From Nocardia amamiensis (lineage in GTDB: Bacteria; Actinomycetota; Actinomycetes; Mycobacteriales; Mycobacteriaceae): a stretch of 50,215 nucleotides of DNA. The stretch spans positions 1 to 50,215 of the forward strand of contig NZ_JADLQX010000042.1 of the NCBI RefSeq assembly GCF_015477605.1, given 5' to 3'. Position numbers and translations under genes: made by a program. This document shows, in pieces, positions 24,461 to 33,247 of this stretch; within the stretch, counting starts at the first letter, position 1; each line of letters opens with the position of its first letter. Below the pieces are notes generated by a model that had not been told where the DNA came from, searched no databases, and saw only the letters and a list, made by a program, of their open reading frames with translations.

Positions 24461-24939
24461 CAGACCGTGGCGAGCTGGGCTTGCCACATCCAGTGCAACT
24501 GCTCCAGGCGCGCGGCGATGTCCAGGAACAGATCCTGGGTCACCGGGTCGGCCTTCTCGGTCGCGGCGATCCGCTCGCGTAGTCGCTTGATCACGGCGGC
24601 GAGGTTGCTCACGATCGCGTCGATGACGTCGGTGTCCTGCTGCCAGCCTTCGCCGATGCCGAGCGCGCCGGAATCGCGGGCCACCGTCGGCGCGCGTCCG
24701 TCCGGGCTGACCCCGACCGCGGTGGCGCGTTCCGCGGCCGCGTCGGTGAATTCTCGTGCGACCGTGACCAATTCGTCCAGCGCCAGATGGACCGACCGGA
24801 AATTGGCGCCGACGACGTTCCAGTGCGCCTGCTTGGCGATCAGCGACAGGTCGATCAGGTCGACGACGGTCCCGCGCAGCGTCTCACCCGCGATGCGCTG
24901 CTGCTCGGGATCCAGTGTGCTCGTGATCGGTTCCGACAT
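24460..24939 (-). CDS. dps: Dps-family DNA-protecting ferritin-like protein
   Basis: The 159-residue protein is a Dps-type ferritin, a dodecameric cage that oxidises and stores iron and protects DNA in stress. The intersubunit ferroxidase ligands are visible: His in AKQAHWNVVG, His and Asp in VHLALDELV, and acidic residues in REFTDAAAERA. The C-terminal helix ends in EQLHWMWQAQLATV. Start ATG 24939 has AGGTAGGAG seven bases upstream. It is first in the dps-rsbW-sigF operon and lies about 40 bases downstream of a sigma-F-like promoter, which fits its role as a stress gene. Confidence 0.92.
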   Translation of the reverse strand: MSEPITSTLDPEQQRIAGETLRGTVVDLIDLSLIAKQAHWNVVGANFRSVHLALDELVTVAREFTDAAAERATAVGVSPDGRAPTVARDSGALGIGEGWQQDTDVIDAIVSNLAAVIKRLRERIAATEKADPVTQDLFLDIAARLEQLHWMWQAQLATV

Positions 24940-24979
24940 CGCTCCTACCTTTCTGGCGTTGATGCTGGTCATCGACGGT

Positions 24980-25004
24980 CTACCCAGCTGCGCCGCGCTA
25001 AACC
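24980..25004 (-). promoter_or_regulatory. Sigma-F-type promoter of dps-rsbW-sigF
   Basis: On the minus strand GGTTT (25004-25000), 14 bases and GGGTAG (24985-24980) match the SigF pattern GGTTT-N14-17-GGGTA. Transcription would start about 30 bases before the dps ATG. This predicts that SigF amplifies its own operon. Confidence 0.72.
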
Positions 25005-25234
25005 CCCCGGTAGGGTCGTCGGCCGCACGGCCGAACGCGGGCCGCAGGCGGATCACCCGGCCCATTCGGCATCGGCCCGCAGCTTCTCCGCGATCGGTCC
25101 TCAGTCGCGGAAACCGGTCGACCGGATAGCGACCGCTGATGCTACGGGCGGCAACGCCGTGGTCGGCGCGAGAGGTTGTTGCCGAAGCGGCAATTTTGTT
25201 TGCCAATTCCCGGACCTCCACGGCACCTTGGGGC

Positions 25235-26257
25235 ATGGCTGATGAAACGCAGGTAGATGTAGTGGTGGTCGGTGGCGGAGCAGCCGGGTTGTCGGCGGCA
25301 CTGACCCTGGTGCGGGCACGCCGCTCGGTGGTCGTAATCGACGCCCTGGAGCCGCGCAACGGCCCCGCCGCGGGTGTGCACGGATGGCTGACGCGCGACG
25401 GCATGCCGCCCACCGCGCTGGTGGCGGCCGGTGCGCGTGAAGTGGAGCAGTACGGCGGGCGGATCGTCTACACGCGCGCCGAGTCCGCGCGGCGGACGCC
25501 GAACGGCTTCGTAGTGGACACCGATCGCGGATCGTTTCGCGGTCGCCGGTTGCTCGTCGCGAGCGGCCTGGTGGACGAGCTACCGACGATCACCGGTGTG
25601 CGGGAACGGTGGGGCCGCGACGTGGTGCACTGCCCCTACTGCCACGGCTGGGAGATCCGCGACCGGCCCATCGGCGTGCTCGGCTCAGTGCACCACGCCT
25701 TGCTGTTCCGGCAGTGGAGCACCCAGGTGACGCTGCTGCGGCACTCCTCGCCTCCGCCGAGCACCGAACAGTCCGAGCAGCTCGCGGCCCGCGGCATCGC
25801 CGTCGTTGACGGCGTGGTCAGCGCACTCGAGATCGTGGACGATCGCCTTGCCGGCGCCCGGCTGGATTCCGGCCGCCTGGTGCCGATCGCCGCCCTGGCG
25901 ATAGCGCCGCGACTGGTCACCCGCGACACCCTCCTGCTCGGTCTCGGCGTCGAAACAGCCGAGCACGCTTCGGGCATCCACGTTGCCGCGGACATCGGCG
26001 GACGCACCTCGGTGCCGGGAGTCTGGGTGGCGGGCAACGTCGCCGACATCGCCGCCGGGGTGGTGCAGGCCGCCGCCAGTGGCGTGACGGCCGGTGCGGC
26101 GATCAACGCCGATCTCATCGAGGAGGATACGCGGCAGGCCGTCGATCGGTGGCGCGCGGGAGGATTCTCCGCGGACGCAGAACGGGCGACCTCGCAGCGG
26201 GTGCCAGCCGCCCGGCGACACGGTCTGGACTCGCTGCTGCCGATGCCGCCGAGCTGA
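25235..26257 (+). CDS. Thioredoxin-reductase-like FAD/NAD(P) oxidoreductase
   Basis: The 340-residue flavoprotein starts at ATG 25235. It has an FAD-binding Rossmann motif (VVVVGGGAAGLSAALTLVRA) and a redox-active CxxC in CPYCHGWEIRD, in the position of the thioredoxin reductase active site. A second dinucleotide motif (IGVLGSVHHALLF) is degenerate compared with GxGxxA/G. The C-terminal FAD-contacting block is VPGVWVAGNVADIAAGVVQA. It belongs to a family of TrxR-like enzymes common in actinomycetes that lack an assigned partner. It is divergent from the sigF operon, which suggests an oxidative-stress role, by inference only. Confidence 0.88.
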   Translation: MADETQVDVVVVGGGAAGLSAALTLVRARRSVVVIDALEPRNGPAAGVHGWLTRDGMPPTALVAAGAREVEQYGGRIVYTRAESARRTPNGFVVDTDRGSFRGRRLLVASGLVDELPTITGVRERWGRDVVHCPYCHGWEIRDRPIGVLGSVHHALLFRQWSTQVTLLRHSSPPPSTEQSEQLAARGIAVVDGVVSALEIVDDRLAGARLDSGRLVPIAALAIAPRLVTRDTLLLGLGVETAEHASGIHVAADIGGRTSVPGVWVAGNVADIAAGVVQAAASGVTAGAAINADLIEEDTRQAVDRWRAGGFSADAERATSQRVPAARRHGLDSLLPMPPS

Positions 26258-26377
26258 CCGAATTCGGCTCTCCACGAACTCGATCAGCGAGCATCGCATC
26301 CGCGCCGGATCTCGACGGCCACGAAAGCCGGTCTCCCTGCACTAGAATGTGATCTCCACAACACCGGGAGGTGCGGG

Positions 26378-27868
26378 ATGCCAGAGGATTCGGCGACGCC
26401 CTTGCGGGCGGCGACGATGCCGGAGTTCAGCGGTCGCGTCTCGGCACCGACCTACGACCGCTCCCGGATCTCCACGGGCATAGTGCATTTCGGGGTCGGC
26501 GGGTTCCATCGCGCGCATCAGGCGATGTATGTCGACCGACTGCTGGAGCGCGGCCTTGCGCACGACTGGGGCATCTGCGGTGTCGGCGTGCTGCCCGGCG
26601 ATCGCCGGATGCGCGATGTCCTCGCGGCGCAGGACGGCTTGTACACGCTGTCGACGGTCGGGCCGGACGGAACCTGGGCCACGCGGGTCATCGGTTCGAT
26701 CGTCGAGTACCTTTACGCGCCGGACGATCCGGAAGCCGTGGTGGAGAAGCTGGCCGATCCGGCCACCCGGATCGTCTCGCTCACCATCACCGAGGGGGGC
26801 TACCGCATCGCCGCCGGCACCGGGGAGTTCGACGCCGACGATCCCGGCGTCCGTGCCGACCTCTCAGGCAAGGCGCCGCCCGCCACGGTGTTCGGTTTCG
26901 TCACCGAGGCCCTGGTGCGGCGCAGATCGCGCGGTGTCGCGCCGTTCACCGTGCTCTCGTGCGACAACATCGAGGGCAATGGGCACGTCGCGCGCCGCAT
27001 GTTCGGCGCGTTCGCCGCGCTGCGCGATCCCGAACTCGGAACCTGGGTGGCCGAACGGGTGCGTTTCCCGAATTCGATGGTGGACCGGATAACCCCGGTG
27101 ACGCCGCCGGCCGCGACCGGCGAGATCGAGCGGCGCTACGGAATCACCGACCGCTGGCCGGTCGTGACCGAACCGTTCGCGCAGTGGGTGCTGGAGGATA
27201 CGTTCGAACTCGGCCGCCCCGCCTTCGACGAGGTCGGCGTCCAGCTCGTCGACGACGTCACGCCCTATGAGCTGATGAAACTGCGGCTGCTCAACGCCGG
27301 CCACCAGGCGCTGTGCTACTTCGGCCATCTGAGCGGCTATCGGCTGGTCCACGAGGCCGCGCAGGACCCGGCCTTCCGGCTGTTCCTGCTGCGCTACATG
27401 GACGCCGAGGCGACGCCGACGCTGCGCGAGGTTCCCGGCGTCGACCTGGATCGCTACAAGCAGACGCTGCTCGAGCGGTTCGCCAACCCCGCGATCGGCG
27501 ACACCATCGCACGGCTGTGCGCGGAATCCTCCGACCGCATCCCGAAATGGCTGCTGCCGGTGATCCGGGCGCAGCTCGACTCCGGCGGCGAAATCGACTG
27601 CGCGGCGGCGGTGGTGGCGAGTTGGGCGCGCTATGCCGAGGGCGTGGACGAGCAGGGTGCGCCGATCGAAGTCGTGGACCGCCTGCGCGACCAGCTGATT
27701 CCGCTCGCACGGCGGGAGCGCGAGCAGCCCACCGCCTTCCTGGGCGAGCGTTCGGTATTCGGCGATCTGATCGACCGGCCCCGGTTCGTCACCGCGTACC
27801 GGGCAGCTTTGCATTCACTGCACACCAAAGGCGCCCATGCCACGGTCGAGGACTTGGCGCAGGCGTAG
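26378..27868 (+). CDS. Mannitol dehydrogenase family protein (mannitol 2-dehydrogenase-like)
   Basis: The 496-residue enzyme belongs to the long-chain mannitol dehydrogenase/fructuronate reductase family, which interconverts a polyol and a ketose or uronate with NAD(P). Family blocks are GIVHFGVGGFHRAHQAMYVD at the N-terminus, LTITEGGY, CDNIEGNGHVARRMF, FPNSMVDRITPVT and the catalytic-region LMKLRLLNAGHQALCYFGHL, where the Lys of MKLRLLN and His of GHQ are typical. Length fits mannitol 2-dehydrogenase. GGGAGGTGCGG precedes the ATG. No sugar transporter or kinase is next to it, so the physiological substrate cannot be told. Confidence 0.9.
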   Translation: MPEDSATPLRAATMPEFSGRVSAPTYDRSRISTGIVHFGVGGFHRAHQAMYVDRLLERGLAHDWGICGVGVLPGDRRMRDVLAAQDGLYTLSTVGPDGTWATRVIGSIVEYLYAPDDPEAVVEKLADPATRIVSLTITEGGYRIAAGTGEFDADDPGVRADLSGKAPPATVFGFVTEALVRRRSRGVAPFTVLSCDNIEGNGHVARRMFGAFAALRDPELGTWVAERVRFPNSMVDRITPVTPPAATGEIERRYGITDRWPVVTEPFAQWVLEDTFELGRPAFDEVGVQLVDDVTPYELMKLRLLNAGHQALCYFGHLSGYRLVHEAAQDPAFRLFLLRYMDAEATPTLREVPGVDLDRYKQTLLERFANPAIGDTIARLCAESSDRIPKWLLPVIRAQLDSGGEIDCAAAVVASWARYAEGVDEQGAPIEVVDRLRDQLIPLARREREQPTAFLGERSVFGDLIDRPRFVTAYRAALHSLHTKGAHATVEDLAQA

Positions 27869-27912
27869 CTCCGCCTTCGCTCCGGCCATACCGGCTGCCG
27901 CTGCCCCGTCCG

Positions 27913-28671
27913 TCATCGCGGCGTGACGCGGGCGACCGCGCGCACGTCCGCGCCGACGGCGAACCAGACGTCCAGGCTCGAGCCGCCGCAGCGGGAGACG
28001 AGCCGCAGATCCTCGCCGGACCGCACCGGCTTCCCGTACTCGATCACCACTCGGTGCGGGCCGGACTTCAGTTCGGCGTGATCGGCGAGAACTTCCTCGA
28101 GAGCGGTCAGGTAGACCGCATTGTTCACGTGATCGAGCAGGTCTATGTCGGTGACGCGCAACGGGAACGGATGGATCCGCATGCCAGGCTCGCCGGCCTG
28201 CGGCATCGGGTCGGTGAGTTCGGCCTTCCACCGGAGCCGGTGTTCGGTCGTGCAGTCCAGCATGGGCGCCAAGAAGCGGTCGCTCATCCGGGTCGGGACT
28301 CCGGTTTCCGAGCCGAAGTGGATCAGGAAGGCCTCGGTCTCCACCAGGCCACCTCCGCTGCCGCAGATCTGGACGCGCATCGTGCACCATCGGGTGGACG
28401 TCGCCGAGGGCCAGCGCCGCAGCGTGGCCCACTCGCCGAACTCGATGGGTTTGAGTGCGTCGATCACCGTCCTGCGGACCACCCACAGGCGGTGGATGTC
28501 GCCGTCGTCGAGAACCCCGAGATGGTCGTAGCCGACGTCTTGCAGGTACCGTGCGACGCCGTCCAGCCGCAGGTGCTGGTCGCATCCCGTGTCACCGAGG
28601 CGCACCGGCCATCCCGTCTCGAACACGGGTACGTTCGCTCGGCTTTCCGGCAGGACGCTGGGAATGGCCAT
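27913..28671 (-). CDS. Acyl-ACP thioesterase, double hotdog
   Basis: The 252-residue protein resembles bacterial acyl-ACP thioesterases that release fatty acids from acyl carrier protein. The first hotdog opens with VRLGDTGCDQHLRLDGVARY and contains WVVRRTVIDALKPIEFGEWA; the second begins PLRVTDIDLLDHVNNAVYLT, where Asp, His and Asn of DLLDHVNN are the expected active-site group. ATG 28671 is preferred over the longer frame from 28728 because it begins just before the conserved domain. It converges on the mannitol dehydrogenase gene with 44 bases between. Confidence 0.85.
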   Translation of the reverse strand: MAIPSVLPESRANVPVFETGWPVRLGDTGCDQHLRLDGVARYLQDVGYDHLGVLDDGDIHRLWVVRRTVIDALKPIEFGEWATLRRWPSATSTRWCTMRVQICGSGGGLVETEAFLIHFGSETGVPTRMSDRFLAPMLDCTTEHRLRWKAELTDPMPQAGEPGMRIHPFPLRVTDIDLLDHVNNAVYLTALEEVLADHAELKSGPHRVVIEYGKPVRSGEDLRLVSRCGGSSLDVWFAVGADVRAVARVTPR

Positions 28672-28943
28672 AACCGAATGATGCCAGATATTTGCTATCG
28701 CCGCGCGTACAACCGTTCCGCATAACACGCAGGAAACAAATAGGCAGCTATGTTACGAATTTTCCCGCCTAAAGCGCACCCACTGCCGATCGCTGAATAT
28801 TCGCCAATTGGCTGGCCGGTGCGTGATCACACCTCGCTGCCGACCTCACCGCGGCCCGCCCAATGGCGTGTCGACACGAAGCGATGACCACGTCCATCAC
28901 CTGTTCGCCGCGCCGACCGAGACTCGGGGGGAAACTTGACGAC
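28672..28943. other. Divergent intergenic region
   Basis: The 272 bases before the thioesterase and cutA genes are locally AT-rich (28680-28760) and hold no convincing frame. Promoters for both genes should lie here; I could not pick clear -35/-10 boxes. Confidence 0.4.
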
Positions 28944-29270
28944 ATGGCCGAAGACGAAATCGTAGATGTCTCGATCACCGCCGATGACCCGGTGTGGTTG
29001 GCGGAGTTCACCCGCAAACTCGTCGATGCGGAGCTGGCGGCGTGCGGCAACATCATCCCGGGTGTCCGGTCGATCTACCGATGGAACGGCCGGATCCACG
29101 ACGACGCACAGGCGCTTGTCGTCCTGCACACGCGTGCCGGCCTGGTCCCCGCGATCATCGCGCGAGCCGACGCCGAGCACCCGGACGCGACACCCCAGGT
29201 GCTTGCGGTGCCCGTGGTCGACAGTCACCCCGGCTACCGGCAATGGGTCCTCGACTCCACTCGCGGATAG
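28944..29270 (+). CDS. cutA: CutA-type divalent cation tolerance protein
   Basis: The 108-residue protein is a CutA trimer-forming ferredoxin-like fold. The family block is ELAACGNIIPGVRSIYRWNG, followed by ALVVLHTRAGLVPAIIARADAEHPDATPQVLAVPV, which replaces the usual HPYxxPEI with HPDATPQV. CutA is linked to copper tolerance in E. coli but its biochemical role is uncertain. ATG 28944 is chosen because the conserved domain begins there; ATG 28887 would add 19 residues without family features. Confidence 0.85.
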   Translation: MAEDEIVDVSITADDPVWLAEFTRKLVDAELAACGNIIPGVRSIYRWNGRIHDDAQALVVLHTRAGLVPAIIARADAEHPDATPQVLAVPVVDSHPGYRQWVLDSTRG

Positions 29271-29303
29271 GTGCGGAAAGCCCCGCGTCGGGACTTCCCG
29301 CAC
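29271..29303. terminator. Imperfect hairpin between cutA and der
   Basis: GTGCGGAAAGCCCCG and CGGGACTTCCCGCAC pair with a few mismatches around the loop CGT. It begins right after the cutA stop and lies between convergent genes. Confidence 0.5.
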
Positions 29304-29331
29304 CGCGTCGCCTAGGTCGTCGCCGGACGGT

Positions 29332-30750
29332 CTACTTCTTGGAACGATCCCGCTTTTCGCGCACCCGCACGGAGATCCGCACCGGCGAACCGTCGAAGCC
29401 GAATTCCTCGCGCAGTCTGCGCTCCAGGAAGCGACGGTAGCCCGCCTCCAGGAAGCCGGTGGTGAACAGCACGAATGTGGGCGGCCGGGTAGTCGCCTGG
29501 GTCGCGAACAGCACGCGGGGCAGCCGGCCGCCCCGCATCGGCGGCGGGGTCGCGGCGATCACTTCCTTCAGCCAGGTGTTCAACCTGCCGGTCGGAATGC
29601 GCTTGTCCCAGGACTCGAGCGCGGTTTCCATGGCGGGCACCAGCTTCTGCACCGCGCGGCCGGTATGCGCGGAGATGTTCACCCGCTGCGCCCACGGCAC
29701 CCGGATCAGCTCACGGTCGACCTCGCGCTCCAGCTGCAGGCGGCGGTCCTCGTCTACCAGATCCCACTTGTTGAACGCCAGCACCAGTGCGCGCCCCGAG
29801 TCGGCGACCATGCTGATCACACGCAGGTCCTGCTCGGTGATCGGCTGCGCGGCGTCGATCAGCATGATCGCCACCTCCGAGGCCTCCAGCGCGGACTTGG
29901 TGCGCAGCGACGCGTAGAACTCGGTGCCGCTGGCATTGGCGACCTTGCGACGCAACCCGGCGGTGTCGACGAACTTCCAGACCTTCCCGCCCAATTCGAC
30001 CAGGGAGTCGACCGGGTCCACCGTGGTGCCCGCGACATCGTGCACCACCGAACGCTCGTCGCCGGACAGCTTGTTCAGCAGGCTCGATTTGCCCACGTTG
30101 GGCTTGCCGACCAGAGCGACGCGGCGCGGACCGGTGCCGCCGGTGCCCTCCCGCGGGGTCTCCGGGAGAACTTCCAGCACGTTGTCGAGCAGGTCGCCGG
30201 TGCCGCGGCCGTGCGCGGCGCTGACCATGCGCGGCTCGCCGAGACCGAGCGACCACAGCGCCGCCGCCTCGGCTTCCACCCGCTGGTCGTCGACCTTGTT
30301 GGCGACCAGGATGACCGGGACCGAGGAACGACGCAGCTTCTTCACCGCCGCCTCGTCGGTGGCGGTGGCGCCGACCACGGCGTCGACCACGAGCAGGATC
30401 GCGTCGGCGGTCTGCATGGCCAGTTCGGCCTGCCTGGCCACCGCTTGCTGCAGCCCTTTCGCGTCGGGCTCCCAGCCGCCGGTGTCCTGGACCAGGAAGC
30501 GGCGACCGGCCCAGTTCGCTTCGTAGGACACCCGGTCGCGGGTCACCCCCGGAATGTCCTCCACGACCGCCTCGCGGCGGCCCAGGATCCGGTTCACCAG
30601 CGTCGACTTGCCCACGTTCGGGCGGCCGACCACCGCGAGCGTCGGCATCGCGACGTGCGCCTGATCCTCGAACTCGCCCTCGAGATCGGCCAGCTCCCAG
30701 TCGGCCTCGTCGCTCCAGACGCCGTCACCGGCCAGCACGTCACCGTTCAC
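29332..30750 (-). CDS. der: Ribosome-assembly GTPase Der (EngA)
   Basis: The 472-residue protein has the two tandem GTPase domains unique to Der, needed for 50S subunit maturation. G1 motifs are GRPNVGKST (about 42-50) and GKPNVGKSS; G4 motifs are NKVD and NKWD. The C-terminal KH-like domain ends in a basic tail (RDRSKK). The N-terminus has an acidic extension of about 35 residues. Its GTG start overlaps the cmk stop (GTGA), placing it last in the parA-scpA-scpB-rluB-cmk-der unit, the same order as in M. tuberculosis (Rv1708-Rv1713). Confidence 0.97.
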   Translation of the reverse strand: MNGDVLAGDGVWSDEADWELADLEGEFEDQAHVAMPTLAVVGRPNVGKSTLVNRILGRREAVVEDIPGVTRDRVSYEANWAGRRFLVQDTGGWEPDAKGLQQAVARQAELAMQTADAILLVVDAVVGATATDEAAVKKLRRSSVPVILVANKVDDQRVEAEAAALWSLGLGEPRMVSAAHGRGTGDLLDNVLEVLPETPREGTGGTGPRRVALVGKPNVGKSSLLNKLSGDERSVVHDVAGTTVDPVDSLVELGGKVWKFVDTAGLRRKVANASGTEFYASLRTKSALEASEVAIMLIDAAQPITEQDLRVISMVADSGRALVLAFNKWDLVDEDRRLQLEREVDRELIRVPWAQRVNISAHTGRAVQKLVPAMETALESWDKRIPTGRLNTWLKEVIAATPPPMRGGRLPRVLFATQATTRPPTFVLFTTGFLEAGYRRFLERRLREEFGFDGSPVRISVRVREKRDRSKK

Positions 30751-31493
30751 CGGTCACCTCCGGCCGCGAGCGCCGAAAGCTGCTGGGCGACAACGCGATA
30801 CAGCTCATCGATGACCTCGTCCATGGACAGCTCGCTGGTGTCGACCAGCACCGCGTCCGCGGCGGGGCGCAGCGGGGACACCTTGCGGGTGGAGTCGAGG
30901 GTGTCGCGGCGCTGCACGTCGGCGAGCACGCCCGCGTAGTCGTCGCCCCGCCCCTCGGCGATGTTCTGCTGATTGCGCCGGTGGGCGCGCGCCTCCGCGG
31001 AGGCGGTCAGGTAGATCTTGGCGTCCGCCGTCGGCAGCACGACTGTGCCGATGTCGCGGCCCTCCACCACGATCCGCCGCGCGACCGCCGTGATGTCGCG
31101 CTGCATCGCGACCAACAGCTCCCGCACCTCGGGCACCGCGGAGACCGCCGAGACGGCCTTGGTGACGGCGTCGCCGCGGATCTCCGACGCGACGTCCTCG
31201 CCGTCGAGCTCGATCACCTCGCGGCTGGGCTCGGTGCCGATGGACAGCGGCAGCTCCTTGACCGCGGCGGCGATGGCCGCGGTGTCGGTGAGCTCGATGC
31301 CCGCGCGCAGCACGCGCAGCGTCGCCGCCCGGTACATGGCGCCGGTGTCGAGGTACTGCGCGCCGAGCCGGGTGGCCAGGCGCCGCGAAACGCTCGACTT
31401 CCCGGTGCCCGACGGCCCGTCCATGGCGATCACCAGCGGGCTCCTACCGGACATGCGCGCCGGCGCCTGCACCGGGATCTCCAGACCGTTCAC
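30747..31493 (-). CDS. cmk: Cytidylate kinase
   Basis: The 248-residue (d)CMP kinase makes CDP and dCDP for nucleic acid synthesis. The P-loop is GPSGTGKSS (about 26-34), followed by YLDTGAMYRAATLRVL and the CMP-binding GRDIGTVVLPTADAKIYLTA. The lid Arg residues RRDTLDSTRKVSPLRPA are present. The N-terminus is about 15 residues longer than usual. GTGA overlaps join it to rluB upstream and der downstream. Confidence 0.97.
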   Translation of the reverse strand: MNGLEIPVQAPARMSGRSPLVIAMDGPSGTGKSSVSRRLATRLGAQYLDTGAMYRAATLRVLRAGIELTDTAAIAAAVKELPLSIGTEPSREVIELDGEDVASEIRGDAVTKAVSAVSAVPEVRELLVAMQRDITAVARRIVVEGRDIGTVVLPTADAKIYLTASAEARAHRRNQQNIAEGRGDDYAGVLADVQRRDTLDSTRKVSPLRPAADAVLVDTSELSMDEVIDELYRVVAQQLSALAAGGDR

Positions 31494-32554
31494 AACGACA
31501 CCGCCTCGTAGAGTTTGCCGATTTCATCGCGGCCGAGCACGCGCAGTGTGCCGGGCCGTTGGTCGCCCAGCGCGACCGGACCGATATGCGTGCGCACCAG
31601 CCGGATGACCGGGTGGCCGACCGCGTCCAGCAGACGGCGCACGATGTGTTTCCGCCCTTCGTGCAACACGATCTTGACCAGGGAACGTCCCTCCCCCAGT
31701 TCGAGGACCTGGAAGCGGTCGACCTTGGCGGGACCGTCCTCCAGCTCGACGCCGTCCCGCAGCCGCTTGCCGATCGCACGATTGTTGACCTCACCCTGCA
31801 CCGTCGCCAGGTAGGTCTTGGAGACCTCGAAGGACGGGTGCATGAGCCGGTGCGCGAGGTCGCCGTCGTTGGTCAGCAGCAGCAGGCCCTCGGTGTCGGC
31901 GTCCAGCCTCCCGACGTGGAACAGGCGCTGACCGGCGGCGATCCGCTCGGCCACGATGTCGCCGACGCAGGGGCGGCCCAGATCGTCGGACATGGTGGAC
32001 TGCCAGCCCTTGGGCTTGTTCAGCGCGACGTGCACCAGTTCCTCGCGCACCACCACGCGGGTGCCGTCGACACGCACCACCGCGCGCTGCGGGTCGATGC
32101 GCAGACCCTGTTCGCGCACGATCATGCCGTCGACTTCGACGCGGCCCTGCGCGATCATCTCCTCGGCGGCGCGACGCGAGGCGACGCCCGCCTTGGCGAG
32201 GACCTTCTGCAGCCGCTCGCCCTCGCCCCACGGCAGTTTGGTGTGCCCTTCGACCGGATCCACGTTCTGGTGGCGCGCGGGCTTGGCGTTGCTCAGCAGC
32301 GTCGGCTGCGCGACCTGCCGTTGCGGCTTCGGCTTCTTCTTGCCACCGGAGTTCGCGTGCCGCTGCGGGGCCGCTGCAGCCCCGTGCTGCGTCGCGCCGC
32401 GGGTCGCGCCGCCCTGCTGGGTGCCACGGGCGGTGGTCCCCCGTTGGGCCGAACGTGCGTCGCGTGAGTTCGTGCTGCGGCTCGCGCCCCGTTCGGGCTG
32501 GGTGCCGCGTTTCCTACGATCCGGTGTGCCATCTCGGCGAGCGGGCGTATTCAT
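31490..32554 (-). CDS. rluB: RluB-type rRNA pseudouridine synthase with a basic N-terminal extension
   Basis: The 354-residue enzyme modifies a uridine of large-subunit rRNA. The S4 domain starts near residue 119 (RLQKVLAKAGVASRRAAEEM), and the catalytic Asp is in GRLDADTEGLLLL near 216, with the C-terminal EGRKHIVRRLLDAVGHPV. The first ~110 residues are low-complexity, rich in Arg, Thr, Gly and Gln and strongly basic, probably a disordered RNA-binding tail. Its stop overlaps the cmk start; it starts 9 bases after scpB. The gene corresponds to Rv1711 of M. tuberculosis. Confidence 0.93.
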   Translation of the reverse strand: MNTPARRDGTPDRRKRGTQPERGASRSTNSRDARSAQRGTTARGTQQGGATRGATQHGAAAAPQRHANSGGKKKPKPQRQVAQPTLLSNAKPARHQNVDPVEGHTKLPWGEGERLQKVLAKAGVASRRAAEEMIAQGRVEVDGMIVREQGLRIDPQRAVVRVDGTRVVVREELVHVALNKPKGWQSTMSDDLGRPCVGDIVAERIAAGQRLFHVGRLDADTEGLLLLTNDGDLAHRLMHPSFEVSKTYLATVQGEVNNRAIGKRLRDGVELEDGPAKVDRFQVLELGEGRSLVKIVLHEGRKHIVRRLLDAVGHPVIRLVRTHIGPVALGDQRPGTLRVLGRDEIGKLYEAVSL

Positions 32555-32563
32555 CGTGTCCTG

Positions 32564-33247
32564 TCACTCTTCGGTGCCGAGGTCCAAATCGGCCTCGGCG
32601 GGTTTCTTCAACCTGGTGTAACGGGGGTCCGTCTCCAGGCTCTCGTTGATCTCGTCGATCAGGTCGACGCCCGGAAGCAGGGGCGCCAGCGGCGGCAGGT
32701 CGCTCAGCGACGGGAGCCCGATCCGTTCCAGGAACAGCTCCGTCGTGCAGTACAGCGTCCCGTTGGTTTCCGGGTCGACGCCTGCCTCGGCGATCAGTCC
32801 CCTGGCCAGCAGCGTGCGCATCACGCCGTCGACGTTAACGCCGCGCACCGCGCTGACCCTGGTCCTGGTCACCGGCTGACGGTATGCCACCACCGCCAGC
32901 GTTTCCAACGCCGCCCGGGTCAGTTTCGATCGGGAGCCGTCGAGCAGCATCCGCTCCACATACGGGGCGAACTCGCTGCGAGTATAGAAGCGCCAACCGT
33001 CACCGACGAAACGCAGATCGATGCCGCTGGAGCGTGCCGACAGTTCGGCTGACATAGCACGCAGGGTGCTCTCCACCCGCTTAGCGGTATCGCCCAGCGC
33101 GGCCGCCAATTGCTCCACCGGGGCCGGAGCGTCGGCCACGAGCAGCATCGCCTCCAGCGCCGAGCGGAACTCGGCGTCCTCCAGCGGTTCCGGAGTGAGA
33201 TCCGTCACCGCCTCGTTCACGACCGGGCCGCGCTGACGCTCACTCAC
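32564..33247 (-). CDS. scpB: Condensin subunit ScpB
   Basis: The 227-residue protein is the winged-helix partner of ScpA in the SMC condensin complex that compacts and segregates the chromosome. Visible blocks are FRSALEAMLLVADAPAPVEQ, the wing GWRFYTRSEFAPYVERML, LTRAALETLAVVAYRQPVTR and VRGVNVDGVMRTLLARGLI. The GTG at 33247 overlaps the scpA stop (GTGA), which is the reason for choosing it over longer frames. Confidence 0.95.
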   Translation of the reverse strand: MSERQRGPVVNEAVTDLTPEPLEDAEFRSALEAMLLVADAPAPVEQLAAALGDTAKRVESTLRAMSAELSARSSGIDLRFVGDGWRFYTRSEFAPYVERMLLDGSRSKLTRAALETLAVVAYRQPVTRTRVSAVRGVNVDGVMRTLLARGLIAEAGVDPETNGTLYCTTELFLERIGLPSLSDLPPLAPLLPGVDLIDEINESLETDPRYTRLKKPAEADLDLGTEE

